Positions 42,297 to 52,295 of a stretch of DNA of 64,000 nucleotides are shown in pieces. The notes beneath the pieces were generated by a model, which made no database searches, was not told the DNA's origin, and worked only from the letters and a program-made list of their open reading frames with translations. A program made the translations under genes and the position numbers. Each line of letters begins with the position of its first letter. Within the stretch, counting starts at the first letter, position 1. This DNA comes from Eledone cirrhosa (Eukaryota; Mollusca; Cephalopoda; Octopoda; Eledonidae): positions 208,919,718 to 208,983,717 of the forward strand of contig OZ024740.1 in assembly GCA_964016885.1 (NCBI GenBank), read 5' to 3'.

Positions 42297-42560
42297 GCCA
42301 AACAGTCATTACTTATTTTATCTATTGGCGCGTAATTCTTAAATCGTTAATCGGATAAACGTTTATCAAGTCTTAATTAAATGTAATCTGCTGGCATTTC
42401 CCCGTGTTAAAAATTCACTAGAGGCTATCTTGATAAAAAGAAATAAAAACATAAACCAATGGCCAGTTGATAATAGATTGACATCCAAAACAGTTTCTAA
42501 AACAACGTTTGATGTGGATGTTGTTGGTATTGTTGGTGTTTAGACATAGGTCTTTCAATA
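42297..42560 (+). repeat. Dispersed 300-bp repeat, copy 2
   Basis: Same order of motifs as 29245-29560, including 'gttaatcggataaacgttta' and 'gacatccaaaacagtttcta'. About 85-90% identical by eye. Confidence 0.7.
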
Positions 42561-42635
42561 TATCCATGGCAGTGTAAGTATGAATGTGTCTGTGTATAAG
42601 TATCATTGTATGCAACTGTGTGTGTGTATGAGAGA

Positions 42636-43000
42636 GAGGCTGAAATGTTCATAGGCTGACCAAGATACTCTTCAGATGAAGTTTATTATTATGACCAAAT
42701 GAAGGGCGGTGGATTGGCAGTATCGGTAGAGAGTCGGACGACATGCTATGCAGTATCGAGTTACGGTCCTTTATGGTTTAAGTTCAAATCCCATCGAGGT
42801 TAACTTTGCATTTCATCCTTACGGGGTCGATAAAATAAAGTACCAGTAATGCACTGGGGTCAATTTAATCTACTTTCCCCTCCCCTTAAAAAATTGCTGG
42901 CCTTGTGCTTAAAGTAGAAACAATTATTATGAAACAAATGAGATTTATTTTTCAACATAGTACGAAGCAAAACATCTTTTGCTTTCATTTGTTTGTATAT
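42636..43000 (+). repeat. mariner terminal fragment split by a SINE
   Basis: 42636-42702 carries 'ggctgaaatgttcataggct' and 'gaccaaatga'. After the SINE, 42942-42962 continues 'gatttatttttcaacatagt', the same order found uninterrupted at 12120-12200 and 43012-43074. It therefore is a solo mariner end, probably a MITE. Confidence 0.75.
42704..42931 (+). repeat. Intact-looking SINE with target duplication
   Basis: Head 'ggattggcagtatcggtaga' (A box), B-box 'aagttcaaatcccatcgagg', body 'aactttgcatttcatcctta' and 'gataaaataaagtaccagta', tail 'gtagaaacaattattat'. It is flanked by CAAATGA on both sides (42696-42702 and 42935-42941), its target-site duplication. The structure suggests relatively recent LINE-driven retroposition. 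Confidence 0.85.
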
Positions 43001-43009
43001 ATCGGGGTC

Positions 43010-43185
43010 GGCTAAAAAGTTCATAGATACTCTCATGGAATGACCAAATGAGGTTTATTTTTCAACATAGTCCCTGGAAAGAAACAAAGCTGTTATTAAT
43101 AAGAAGAGTTGAAATTAATGCATGCAAGATTTCACAAACATCACCTCATTCATAGTCAGCTTATGAACTTTTCAGCTTACCTTCG
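43010..43185. mobile_element. mariner-derived MITE
   Basis: The left end 'gtcggctaaaaagttcatag' and the right end, read in reverse, 'ggtaagctgaaaagttcata' form imperfect terminal inverted repeats. The interior after 'tttatttttcaacatagtcc' is short and non-coding. About 175 bp in all, with no transposase. Confidence 0.7.
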
Positions 43186-43222
43186 TATTTCTAGTTATCT
43201 GTTTGCATATTTCCATCAGTGT

Positions 43223-43223
43223 G

Positions 43224-43281
<58 letters not shown>

Positions 43282-43345
43282 AGTGTGTGTCAGTGTGTAT
43301 GTGTGTGTGTATGTGTGTGTGTATGTGTCTGTGTGTGTGCGCGTG
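43223..43345 (+). repeat. (TG)n microsatellite
   Basis: Pure then interrupted (TG)n, with TGTGTGTATG variants after 43280. Confidence 0.97.
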
Positions 43346-43545
43346 CATCTATGTGAGCCTTTAGATTGAGAAGATGGCGGAGATAACTTCCTTTGTCCTG
43401 TCATGGAGTGAGCTAGTTTGATTGTCATAAATAAACACACCAAGATGATTATTTAGTTAACATTGTCATTTTTCCAGAGATTAAATTATGCAAAAAAATA
43501 ATAAATAAATAAATAAATAAATATTCAAAAGTATGTTTTGATAAT

Positions 43546-43632
43546 TATTGGGTCGTCAAGTATGAAATTTGTAGAAATTTAAAAAAAAAACCCCAAAATT
43601 TCTACAAATTTCATACTTGCCGTTCCAACAAC
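43546..43632. mobile_element. Minimal MITE made almost only of its inverted repeats
   Basis: 'caagtatgaaatttgtagaa' (43557-43576) is mirrored exactly by 'ttctacaaatttcatacttg' (43600-43619), with only an A-rich, CCCC-containing spacer of about 20 bases between. Outer bases (ttgggtcgt / gccgttccaa) are imperfectly paired. Total length about 87 bp. Confidence 0.7.
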
Positions 43633-43807
43633 ATTAATAAAAATAAGACTACCTTTAAACAAGTGAAATATATTTTATCATAAAAATGTGTAGATGATAG
43701 CACAATCACCCAACAGGCCAGTTACAATGGCTGTTGTAACCGACTGCGGATTGACATGATTTATTGTTATATAATGGTGTACATTTAATTTTATACAAAT
43801 ATGTAAA

Positions 43808-44010
43808 TATGTATGTATGTATATATGTGTTTGTGGATATGTATGTATGTATGCATGCATGCATGTATGTATGTATGTATGTATGTATGTATGTATGTAT
43901 GTATGTATGTATGTATGTATGTATGTGTGTATGTATGTATATATGTATGTATGTATGCATGCATGTATGTATGTATGCATGTATGTATGTATATATGTAT
44001 GTATGTTCTT
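43808..44010 (+). repeat. (ATGT)n microsatellite
   Basis: About 200 bp of ATGT units with ATGC variants. Open frames of Met-Tyr-Val-Cys repeats across it are not genes. Confidence 0.97.
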
Positions 44011-44204
44011 CTGGTTTTATAATTTTACAAAGTTTTACCAATAGAGAGAGAGTCAGTTTCTAACACAAGACTCTCTCATTGGAATTTACACAACATCAAC
44101 TAGGTAGATATGTATGTCTGCATGCATGTGTAGATATGGATGTTATTGTATGTGTGGATGTGGATGTTTTGAGTTGTATGTGTGCATGTGTATATGCTTT
44201 GTAT

Positions 44205-44600
44205 CTGTAAATGTGTATATGCAGTTATTAGATGCAAAATTTTTGGAATGTTTTACATATTTTTACTGTTCCATTAATGGATTGTACTTGTAATTTCCTA
44301 ACTAGTTGTGTTCTTTCTGTTCCTGTGAAGCCTAGCTTCTCAAGATTTGTATTGAGGCAGTTACTAACATACCCCAGTGCCCCAATAATCACAGGCATAA
44401 ATCTGAAGGTGTAATCAGGGTGGAGTATCTGCAGATTTCTCATCAGTTCTCCTTTTCACTAATCTTTGATATTATATTGGCATCTGCTGGGCAGCTAATT
44501 TCCACTACTGTGCATGTTTTCTTCTCTCTGTCCCATATCATAATATCTGGTCTGTTATGCCTGCATTTTATTGGGGTTTTTACTGGAACATATGCAAGGG
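44205..44600 (-). pseudogene. RLE-type LINE C-terminal fragment
   Basis: One frame reads KTPIKCRHNRPDIMIWDREK, TCTVVEISCPADANIISKIS (stop), and the next frame gives MRNLQILHPDYTFRFMPVII, GALGYVSNCLNTNLEKLGF and GTVKICKTFQKF. RPD and the following D and E are the restriction-like endonuclease residues (PD...D/E). Same family as 61894-62745. 5'-truncated near 44600 in sequence resembling no known element. Confidence 0.75.
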
Positions 44601-44875
44601 CCTTGTTTCAGGGGGTACCAGGGGACAAGCCCCCCCCCCCCACTTTTTCAAACGTCTATGTTTTATTATTTGTTTATTTGATATAATAAATTCTTTTTAA
44701 GCTTCTTTTTTTATATCTGAACATCATTTGAATATTTAAAATTTAATTAGCGTAAAATGTTACTTATGTGATAGGGTGCGGGAAAGGCACCATAAGCAAT
44801 ACTAACATGCTCCTTTAAGAATCAACAAATGTTGGTTTGTCTCCCTCACATTTTAAAGGCAAACGAGGCCTCTTA

Positions 44876-45039
44876 TGTATGTATGCATGTATGTACGTAT
44901 GTATACATGTATGTATGTATGTGACACTTATACGTACGACATACACACACGCGCATACATACGCGCGCACGCACACGCATACATACGCGCGCACACAGCA
45001 ACACTCATACATACAAACAAACACACACGCTACTCACTT

Positions 45040-45111
<72 letters not shown>

Positions 45112-45112
45112 C
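44876..45112. repeat. (ATGT)n, (ACGC)n and (TA)n microsatellites
   Basis: ATGT units 44876-44925, CACGCGCATAC-type repeats to 45045, then (TA)n 45051-45109. Confidence 0.95.
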
Positions 45113-45224
45113 CGTCATTACTGATACAAGATTACAAGATTATGTCAAATGTTGACTTTCAAGAGTTTGTATAGTTGAAGCCGTTCGTATTACAGTCCAG
45201 TATTATTATATTTGCTTTATAGCA

Positions 45225-45370
45225 TAGAGCTATGGCTCTCCACGCTCTGAGCTTAAATCCCGCCGAGGTCAACCTTGCCTTTCATCCCCACGGAGTCAAC
45301 AAAAGAGAGTACCAGTAATGCGCTGGACCAGTCGCTGGATCCGTGCCAAAAGCAGAAAAATTATTATTAT
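45225..45370 (+). repeat. SINE body with partial head
   Basis: 'gagcttaaatcccgccgagg' (B-box position), 'aaccttgcctttcatcccca', 'gagtaccagtaatgcgctgg' and tail '(A)aattattattatta'. The head is shortened. Confidence 0.7.
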
Positions 45371-45479
45371 TAAAGTTGTTTTCTTAAGGCCCGGTCGCTG
45401 GTGATGGTGATGGCGGCGGTGAGTTTTTTTTTGCGCGCGCGCGGGCACATAGAAATAATCGGGCTGGATGCCCGATCGC

Positions 45480-45728
45480 GCAGTTAAACCACTGGGAGTG
45501 AAGAACCCCTAGCCCTTGTCAGGGCATTCTTCTAGGAGAAGGCATCTCAGGAAACTGGGTTAACTCCGACATAAAACCTGCGGCTCAGTAGTTGCCGTTG
45601 ATGTTGATTTTTTCTTCTTTTCGGGTTATAGCTACTGTCGCTCAGAGAGTGGGATTGGCTCAGTGCACAGTCTTTCCTCACTTTAAAAATATTCGTCACG
45701 CACAGGCATTGCACGAGTGCATTAATAA
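45480..45728 (+). repeat. CATA-bounded repeat at the start of the right LINE block
   Basis: Contains 'tagcccttgtcagggcattc', 'tctaggagaaggcatctcag', 'cgacataaaacctgcggctc', 'gggattggctcagtgcacag' and 'cacgcacaggcattgcacga'. It is followed directly by (ATT)n at 45728-45775. The left-block counterpart is 28800-28640. Confidence 0.8.
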
Positions 45729-45779
45729 TTATTAATAGTGTATTATTATTATTATTATTATTATTATTGTTATTACTCT
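45729..45779. repeat. (ATT)n: empty site for Tx1-C
   Basis: 'gcattaataattattaatag' then (ATT)n, joining the CATA repeat to the RLE fragment without the Tx1-C insertion that sits here in the left block. Confidence 0.9.
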
Positions 45780-46175
45780 TTGAGTCTCAGTCCTTGATGT
45801 TAATTAACAGGAAAGTTTGTTGAAATGAATATCAAGCCACTACCTGCAGCCTCAGATATTCAGGACGTATCGGAGGGTTCTTGCTGTTCCCAGCAATCAT
45901 GCCTTTTGAAGCGTTCCAAAAAGCGTGAAGGGGCCAATTTTCTTTAACCATCCCTGGAAACTTTTTGAGATAGTCCCTAGTGTGCCTATGACAATCGGGA
46001 TCACTTTGACTTCATGGCAGTTCCAAATCCTTTTTACCTCCCACTTTAAGTCCTGGTATCGGTTAATTTTATAATATCGGTTAATTTTCTCCCCCTCCTT
46101 CTCTTGCACTCTCGTGTCGAATGGGCAGGCCACATCCACAATCAGGCACGATCTTTTTTCTTTGTACAAAACCAA
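45780..46175 (-). pseudogene. RLE-type LINE C-terminal fragment (right block)
   Basis: Reads EKRSCLIVDVACPFDTRV, KINRYQDLKWEVKRIWNCHE and VIPIVIGTLGTISKSFQGW, ending LFGTLQKA. Compared with 26542-26935 it is about 97% identical and has an 18-base tandem duplication that inserts six residues (YYKINR). The 5' truncation point is shared to within a few bases. Bounded by (ATT)n on both sides. Confidence 0.72.
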
Positions 46176-46410
46176 TTATTATTATTATTATTATTGAATG
46201 CTATGGTTGACGGAGGCTCGGCTCTGTAAGGTATTGTAAATTTTGAACGCTATAACAATTGTAAATTGTTTAAAACTTAGACCAACTTGTAGACAAAACA
46301 CCCTCCTCCTCGTGAGAGGGGTCTTTCTGCCCGTTATTTGGCCCTTCGGGGTTAAATAACTGCTCATTGGGGTTTTGTACCCAATATTTATTTTTAACAA
46401 AAAAAACAAC

Positions 46411-48521
46411 ATGGCTACGAAAAAGAATTTGCATAGGTCACTCCCACTCATTCCGTCTTCTTTTTCCTCAATCGTCACTACAGCAGAGAGAAGATTGTCT
46501 CTCCCTCCCTTCTTTAAATGTGTCTCTCTCCCTCCCTTCTCTTTCGCAAGCGACGAAAGAAAAGAAAAGTCTCGTGCAAAGCGTGCAAGGTTTCTCCACG
46601 ACGACGACGACAGCGACGAAACAGGTGTGCGGGAAATACGAAAACCCAGTTCGTTCGTCTGACGTCGGGAATAATAGCAGTAGCAGCCGTAATAACAACA
46701 GCAACAGTGACAATGAAAACAACAGTAGCAGCCGCAACAGCATCACCAGCAGCATAAACAACAACAGCATTAGCAGCAGCAACACCAACAACAACCACAG
46801 CAACAGCGGCGGAGGCAGTAGTCGTAGTACCTGCAGCAACAACAAAAGTAACAGCAGCTCTTACGACAACAACAACAACAGCAGCAAAGAAAAACCAATC
46901 TCATTTGCAGGTATTGCGAAAAACTTGGAAACAATCCTCATAACAAATGAGGAATTAGAGGAAGCGAAGAAGATGGTGACAAAGACTGGACACCGAGCAA
47001 TCTGCAAGGCAGCGGAAAAATTTTTCGAAACCCAACAGCACTGTACGGTCACGTACCGTACAGTAAGTACAAAATCCCGTAGGGTGGAAAGAACCACAGA
47101 GGCTCAAATACAAAAAGCCTTGGGGTCTGTGTGGCAGCGGAAAACGCACATCACCCGAGGCAAAAAATATGCCACCGTAGACGTACTTTTTGCCACACCC
47201 CAGGAGGCAAAGGCCCAATCCGTAGTGACCCTAAGGAGCGAGGAAATGGTGTTGGTGCCCTCCTACTGCGGGCAAAAAATTGTGAGGGTCAAACTGACCC
47301 ACGTCCCCCCCCCCCCCCCCCGGAATGGCCCCTTCTTGGCTGGCCGCGTCTGTCCTCGTCGGAATCGAGGACAAAACAACTGTACTGCAAGTACAGAAAA
47401 AAGTAAGAGAAGATTGGGTCGGCACCTCCATTGAGATGCTAATCCAAACCAACCAGGAGTGCATCGAAGCTATCCCGGATGTTATAGACTTCGATAACGG
47501 CACTCAACTGCCCATAAGTGTTGAAGGAAAACGCCCGAAATGCTTTCGCTGTGGATCGAAGACTCACCTCAGGGCCTTCTGCAACGAGAAGACCCTGAGA
47601 AAGGAGAAAACCCCCCTCCTTCCGAAACCGGCTCCACGGCTACCAGCAACAGGACAAGCGCCAACCAGGAACGATAGGTCCGTGGCACCCATACCCACGC
47701 CACGGAAATCAAAAACAGCAGCAGCAGTGGAAATATTAACAACAACAACAGCAATACCAAATGCAGCTGCAACAGAGACTCCAGTGCAAACATCACCAAC
47801 AACAACAAGTGAAAGAGTGGAGCTGGTACCCCTCCCCGACCTCACAGAATCAGACATGGAGTGTGAGGTGGGAGAGGGATGGCAAAAGGTCGTAAGAAGG
47901 CACAAACGCAGAAACAGCGCATCGTCGCCTTTGAAAAGAGAGGATAGAAATGAGAAAAGGGTAAAGTCTACTGCAAAGAGACCCACAGCAGCAACACCAC
48001 CAACACCATCACCACCCACACTAGCACCACCATCACCACCGGCGACAACCCCACCGCCAACAACACCTTCAACACCACCACCACAAGCACCAACATCGCA
48101 AACACAACAACAAAACACACACACCCAGCAACAACGACAAGAAAATAGCAGAACCACACCCCACCCCCAGAAAAACAAATACACGGCAATAAATACACAC
48201 AACAAGAAACTAATGACTTACATAATTGAACACACATACATTTCACAACACGACTACATAATACCAGCACCAATCAAAACGCCAACTAACATAAGACTGC
48301 TAAAAATAGCACAGAAACAATACACAAACATTAAAACGAAATTCCCCAACGCAGTTGGTGATTTCAGGGACCTAGGAGGCACTATCAATCGAAGAGTATA
48401 TTCAGACATTCTCTTAGAAGAGCCGACGACCAGCCGAAGGGACGATTCAACGGTCCCTTCACCAGACGATCAAGTGAAAAGGGATGTAAAAACCATCCCT
48501 CCTCTACCAAAAGTACGGTAA
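46411..48521 (+). pseudogene. Tx1-D ORF1 (RNA-binding, CCHC knuckle)
   Basis: Start chosen at MATKKNLHRSLPLIPSS, shared with Tx1-B. A small indel near 46455 and the C17 run at 47305-47321 shift the frame. Between them: Ser/Asn-rich low complexity (about 46670-46890), then AGIAKNLETILITNEELEEA, QHCTVTYRTVSTKSRRVE, KKYATVDVLFATPQEAKAQS and LVPSYCGQKIVRVKLTH. After the C run: MAPSWLAASVLVGIEDKTTV, CFRCGSKTHLRAFC (complete CCHC, about 47546-47590) and a Pro/Thr/Gln-rich tail. The stop TAA at 48519 lies inside 'cggtaagtgg', a perfect 5' splice-site-like string kept in Tx1-A and Tx1-B. Confidence 0.88.
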
Positions 48522-48556
48522 GTGGTCTTTCCCATCTTTTCCACTCTATTTTAAAC

Positions 48557-51500
48557 ATGACCTCACTCAGAATAGGCAGCATAAATGCGCGTGGCTTGGG
48601 GTCGTCATGGAAGCAGGGTCACCTGCTCAACGACCTCAGGTCACTAAACATAGATGTAGTGGCCATCAGCGAGACCAGAATCTCCGAAGCACGGGCCTTC
48701 GCACCGATCTTCGGCGGCTACGATGCGTACGCATCTCCCAGCCGTCCTGGATCGGGGGGAGGAGTTGCTGTGCTTTTTCGGAGAGGTTTGGATCTCGCCA
48801 TACGGGCCATCTTCCTGGACCCAGAGGGTAAGCTGGTGGTGCTGGACGTGACCAGCGGAGACGGGCAAGCTTTCAGGCTAGTGGCCGTCTATGCCCCGAC
48901 AGGAGCAGAGAGGCCTGATTTCTTCCGGCGTCTGGAGACCTTTCTTGGGACGTCCCGCTCTTTAGTGTTAGTGGGCGACTGGAACGGGATCTTAGATGCA
49001 CGCTGGGACTGTGTGGGATTTGCGGATAGGGGTGGAGGGTGCAAGAGCCTCACCAACCTGCTCAGGCGTTTTGAACTGTCTGACAGGTACTGATTGGATT
49101 TCCCGAATGCGCCAATGTGGACTTGGACAAATCGCATAGGGTCATCCAGATCATATCTAGATAGAGTATTTTGTAGGGAAATAGATAGGTCTAGCATAGG
49201 CTGTCCACAATTCAAGATAATCAGCTACACGGACCACAAATTCGTGATCTGTGTGCTTGACTTAGATAGGCTTCATAGACGAGGACCCGGCTACTGGAAA
49301 CTAAACGCGTCCTTACCAGCGCGCAAGGCCTACAGAGACCGGATTAGCGAACTAGTTAAGAGGGCGTTGACGGGGGCCATCGTCAACAACAAGTGGTGGT
49401 TTGCTCTGAAAAGAGTGATTAGAATAGAATCCATTAGGTTTAGTAAGGCTTTAGCAATAGAGAAAAATAGAGCAGAGGGAGAACTAGTTAGAAAATTAGA
49501 CGAGGCGCTTAGCAAAGGCATTGCGACCGACGTGCTTGCGGCGAAATTGGCCCTTGACCAATTCTTCAATGCAAAGCACGAAGGCTGCGTTGTCAGAGCA
49601 AGGGTGCGTGCTCTCAGACACGAGGGGACGAAAGCCGTTCAATGGGCCCGAGTGGCGGAGGCGCGTCGTGGCAACAAAGCCACGATCCGGTCTTTGGTGG
49701 ACCACGACGGGCGCATGCTACTCGACCCCGGGCAAATGTGTGAAGCTTTTCAGTGACACTTCGCTCAGCTGTTCGGGGGCAGCGGTGGGCCGGGTCGAGG
49801 GATGGACTTTAGTGTCTACCTCGACGGACTGCCGCGGCTCTCGGCCACTGAGGCGAAGTGTTGCGAAAAGCCGATAACAGCCGCTGAAGTAAGGGAGGCA
49901 ATGACTGGCTGCACAAGGGGTAAATCGCCTGGTTTGGATGGTCTGCCCTATGAACTTTACGTACAGATGCCAGACTTGTTCGGAGGCCTCTTGGCGGACG
50001 TCTACTGCAACTGGCAACAGAACGGGAGAATTCCCAGTTCTGTGAGCCGAGGAGCGGTGGCACTGCTGAGAAAGGATCCGAACAAGGGGGATAACATAGA
50101 TAATTTCCGGCCCATAACTCTGCTAAACACAGAGTTCAAGATTTTGGCCAAGGTGCTAGCAAAGAGGTTGGCGCTTGTCGTTGGTGGTCTGGTGGGAGAG
50201 GCGCAGACATGCGCCATTCCCGACAGATCCATCCAGGACAACCTCCACCTCATGCGATACATCATAGAGACGGTAGCTAGGGAACCTGGCACGGGTGGGT
50301 CCTTGATCAATTTAGATCAGTCGAAAGCTTTCGATAGGGTCGACCATCGTTACCTAGCGGCAGTCCTGAGGGCGGCTGGATTTGGGCCCGTCTTCAGAGG
50401 CTGGATCGCTGCCATGCACAGCGACATCTGCTCTGTGGTGAGAGTGAACGGTCACCTGTCGGAACCGTTCAACATCATGCGCTCGGTCCGCCAAGGATGT
50501 CCCCTCTCGTCCCTCTTGTACGTATTGACTCTCGAGCCATTACTGCACAAACTGGAGACGTTGAGGGGCGTCCCGCGCGAACTAGGATGCGGAAGATCCG
50601 TGTCAGCATATGCGGACGATGTCATCGTAGTGGTGTCGAACGCCAAACACATCGAGGCGATCGGCACTACACTAAGAGAATACGAAGCGGTGACAGGAGC
50701 AATGATCAACCAGGAAAAGTCAGTGGGCCTGCAGCTCGGCACCTGGAGAGGCAGGTCCATGCCGTCCAACAGCGTCGTCGGACGCTGGACGGACGGACCG
50801 GTTAAATTGCTAGGGGTCTGGTTCGGTCCGGACCTTCAGACGGACAAAAACTGGGACGAGGTAACGAGCAGGGTGGCTTCTCTCACCCAGAAATGGGCCG
50901 AGAGGAAGCTATCCCTGAAAGGTCGAGCGGAGGTGGCTAACGCGTACATCGCGTCCGTCATCTGCTACCGCCTGACCGTCGTACCTTGTCCTAAGCCTCG
51001 CCTGACTGCGCTGGAGCGTTTGCTCTTTCGCTTTTTGTGGAAGGGACGCGCTCCGATGGTCAGGCGGTCCATCTGTTGTCAACACCCGCTACGTGGAGGG
51101 CTGGGCATGCCGTGGCTGATGATGCGCAGGCACGCGCTCTGGCTACATCTCCACCTCTTCCTCAACGGTGATCAGGTGTGGTCGCCGTTTGCTAGACACG
51201 TATTTCCCCAGCTCGTTTCCTTGACGGAGCTGCAGTCCTGGGTCAAGCGAAGACCGAGAGGGAGCGCCTGGAGACTGGAATGTCTTCAGGCGCTCACAGC
51301 CCTCGACCAATCGGGCAATGTGATCGGTGGAAACTCCACCTCGGCGTTCTATAGAGGATTAGTGGAGGGGAAGAGCGACGACGTACTTGGGGAAACTCTA
51401 GGCGTCGACGAAAATCAACTAGCCAATCTCTTCGGAAGAACTTTCGGGCCAGGGCCTATGGACAACTTCCAGAAATCTCTGGCCTGGCAGTGCTACCGAG

Positions 51501-51973
51501 GAGCCTTGCCAGTTCGGGATAAACTCTACAGGCATGGAGGTGCCGTCAGCCGGGCATGTCCGAGATGCGCGCAGGGCGACGAAACCGTCCTGCACGCAAT
51601 CGTCCCGTTTCTGAAAATTGCTGACTTGTGGGTTTATGTCGAACACCTGCTGTCGCGTTTAGGACGGATCCGGCTATCATCTGAGTCCATCGTGAGGATT
51701 TCCCCGCCCTCCTCCTTTAGCCGGGAAGGGCAGGCAGTTTTTATCTGCCTGGTGGCCATGGCGAAAGAGATAGTATGGTGGACACGTTTGAAAGGGCTGA
51801 AGACGAGCACTTACCTCTTCGGTGATGCTCTGATTGACTTTTTCAAATTTCATTTGAAAAGGAAAATCAGAGTAGAGAGGGAAGTGCTCTCTTCCCAGCA
51901 TTTTGTTGAAAGATGGGTGAGAGAAGCAAGTATGGCCCGAATGAATGGGCCTACTCTGAGTATATATCTGTAA
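48557..51973 (+). pseudogene. Tx1-D ORF2 (endonuclease and RT) with two CGA-to-TGA stops
   Basis: 1138 codons from MTSLRIGSINARGLGSSWKQ to NGPTLSIYL and TAA, open except TGA at 49091 and TGA at 49754. Endonuclease: AISETRISEAR, LVLVGDWNGILDARWD and YTDHKFVICVLDLDRL. RT: GKSPGLDGLPYELYV, NFRPITLLNTEFKILAKVLA, INLDQSKAFDRVDH (motif A), SVRQGCPLSSLLYV (motif B) and VSAYADDVIVVVS (motif C, YADD). C-terminal domain: CPRCAQGDETVLHAI then VPFLKIADLW, where Tx1-A and Tx1-B have VLHALVQC, so the second Cys of the terminal knuckle pair is lost. Expected role: nick target DNA and reverse transcribe its own RNA. Confidence 0.94.
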
Positions 51974-52222
51974 ATTAAAGGTGGAAAACTGGGAGAGGGC
52001 ACTTGCCTTGGTGGTCAGGGTCATTGTGGCTTTTTACTGGGCTTTCACCACAAATGTCCCTCCGAAGTCTCCCCCCTATTGGGGAATTTTTCATTGTTAT
52101 TTTTTTGTTACATCCTCTGTTTTTGTTTTTTACACGCAGAAATGCCCATTTGTACCGTCCTGCATTGTCCTGCATTGTCCTTAATGTCTACTTTATGTAA
52201 ACCCTTGTGGTTAATAAAGAAA

Positions 52223-52295
52223 TCATTATTATTATTATTATTTTTTTTTATTTTTTTTTTTTATTGTTACTATTATTATTACTTTTTTTTTTTTT
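52223..52295. repeat. (ATT)n and poly(T) junction: empty site for Tx1-A
   Basis: Joins the Tx1-D 3' end directly to the RTE-like LINE. The left block has Tx1-A inserted at the corresponding place. Confidence 0.92.

Larger units (their letters stand above)
46197..52222 (+). mobile_element. Tx1-D: best preserved Tx1-like LINE
   Basis: 6.0 kb, full length as judged by a 5' end (aatgctatggttgacgg) shared with Tx1-B, ORF1, ORF2 and a 3' UTR ending in AATAAAGAAATC plus (ATT)n. (ATT)n also precedes the 5' end. ORF2 is broken only by two TGA codons, each matching CGA (Arg) in Tx1-B. ORF1 is broken by a small indel near 46455 and by a 17-C run. It is the most likely of the copies to resemble the source element. 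The RTE-like LINE follows at 52296. Confidence 0.95.
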
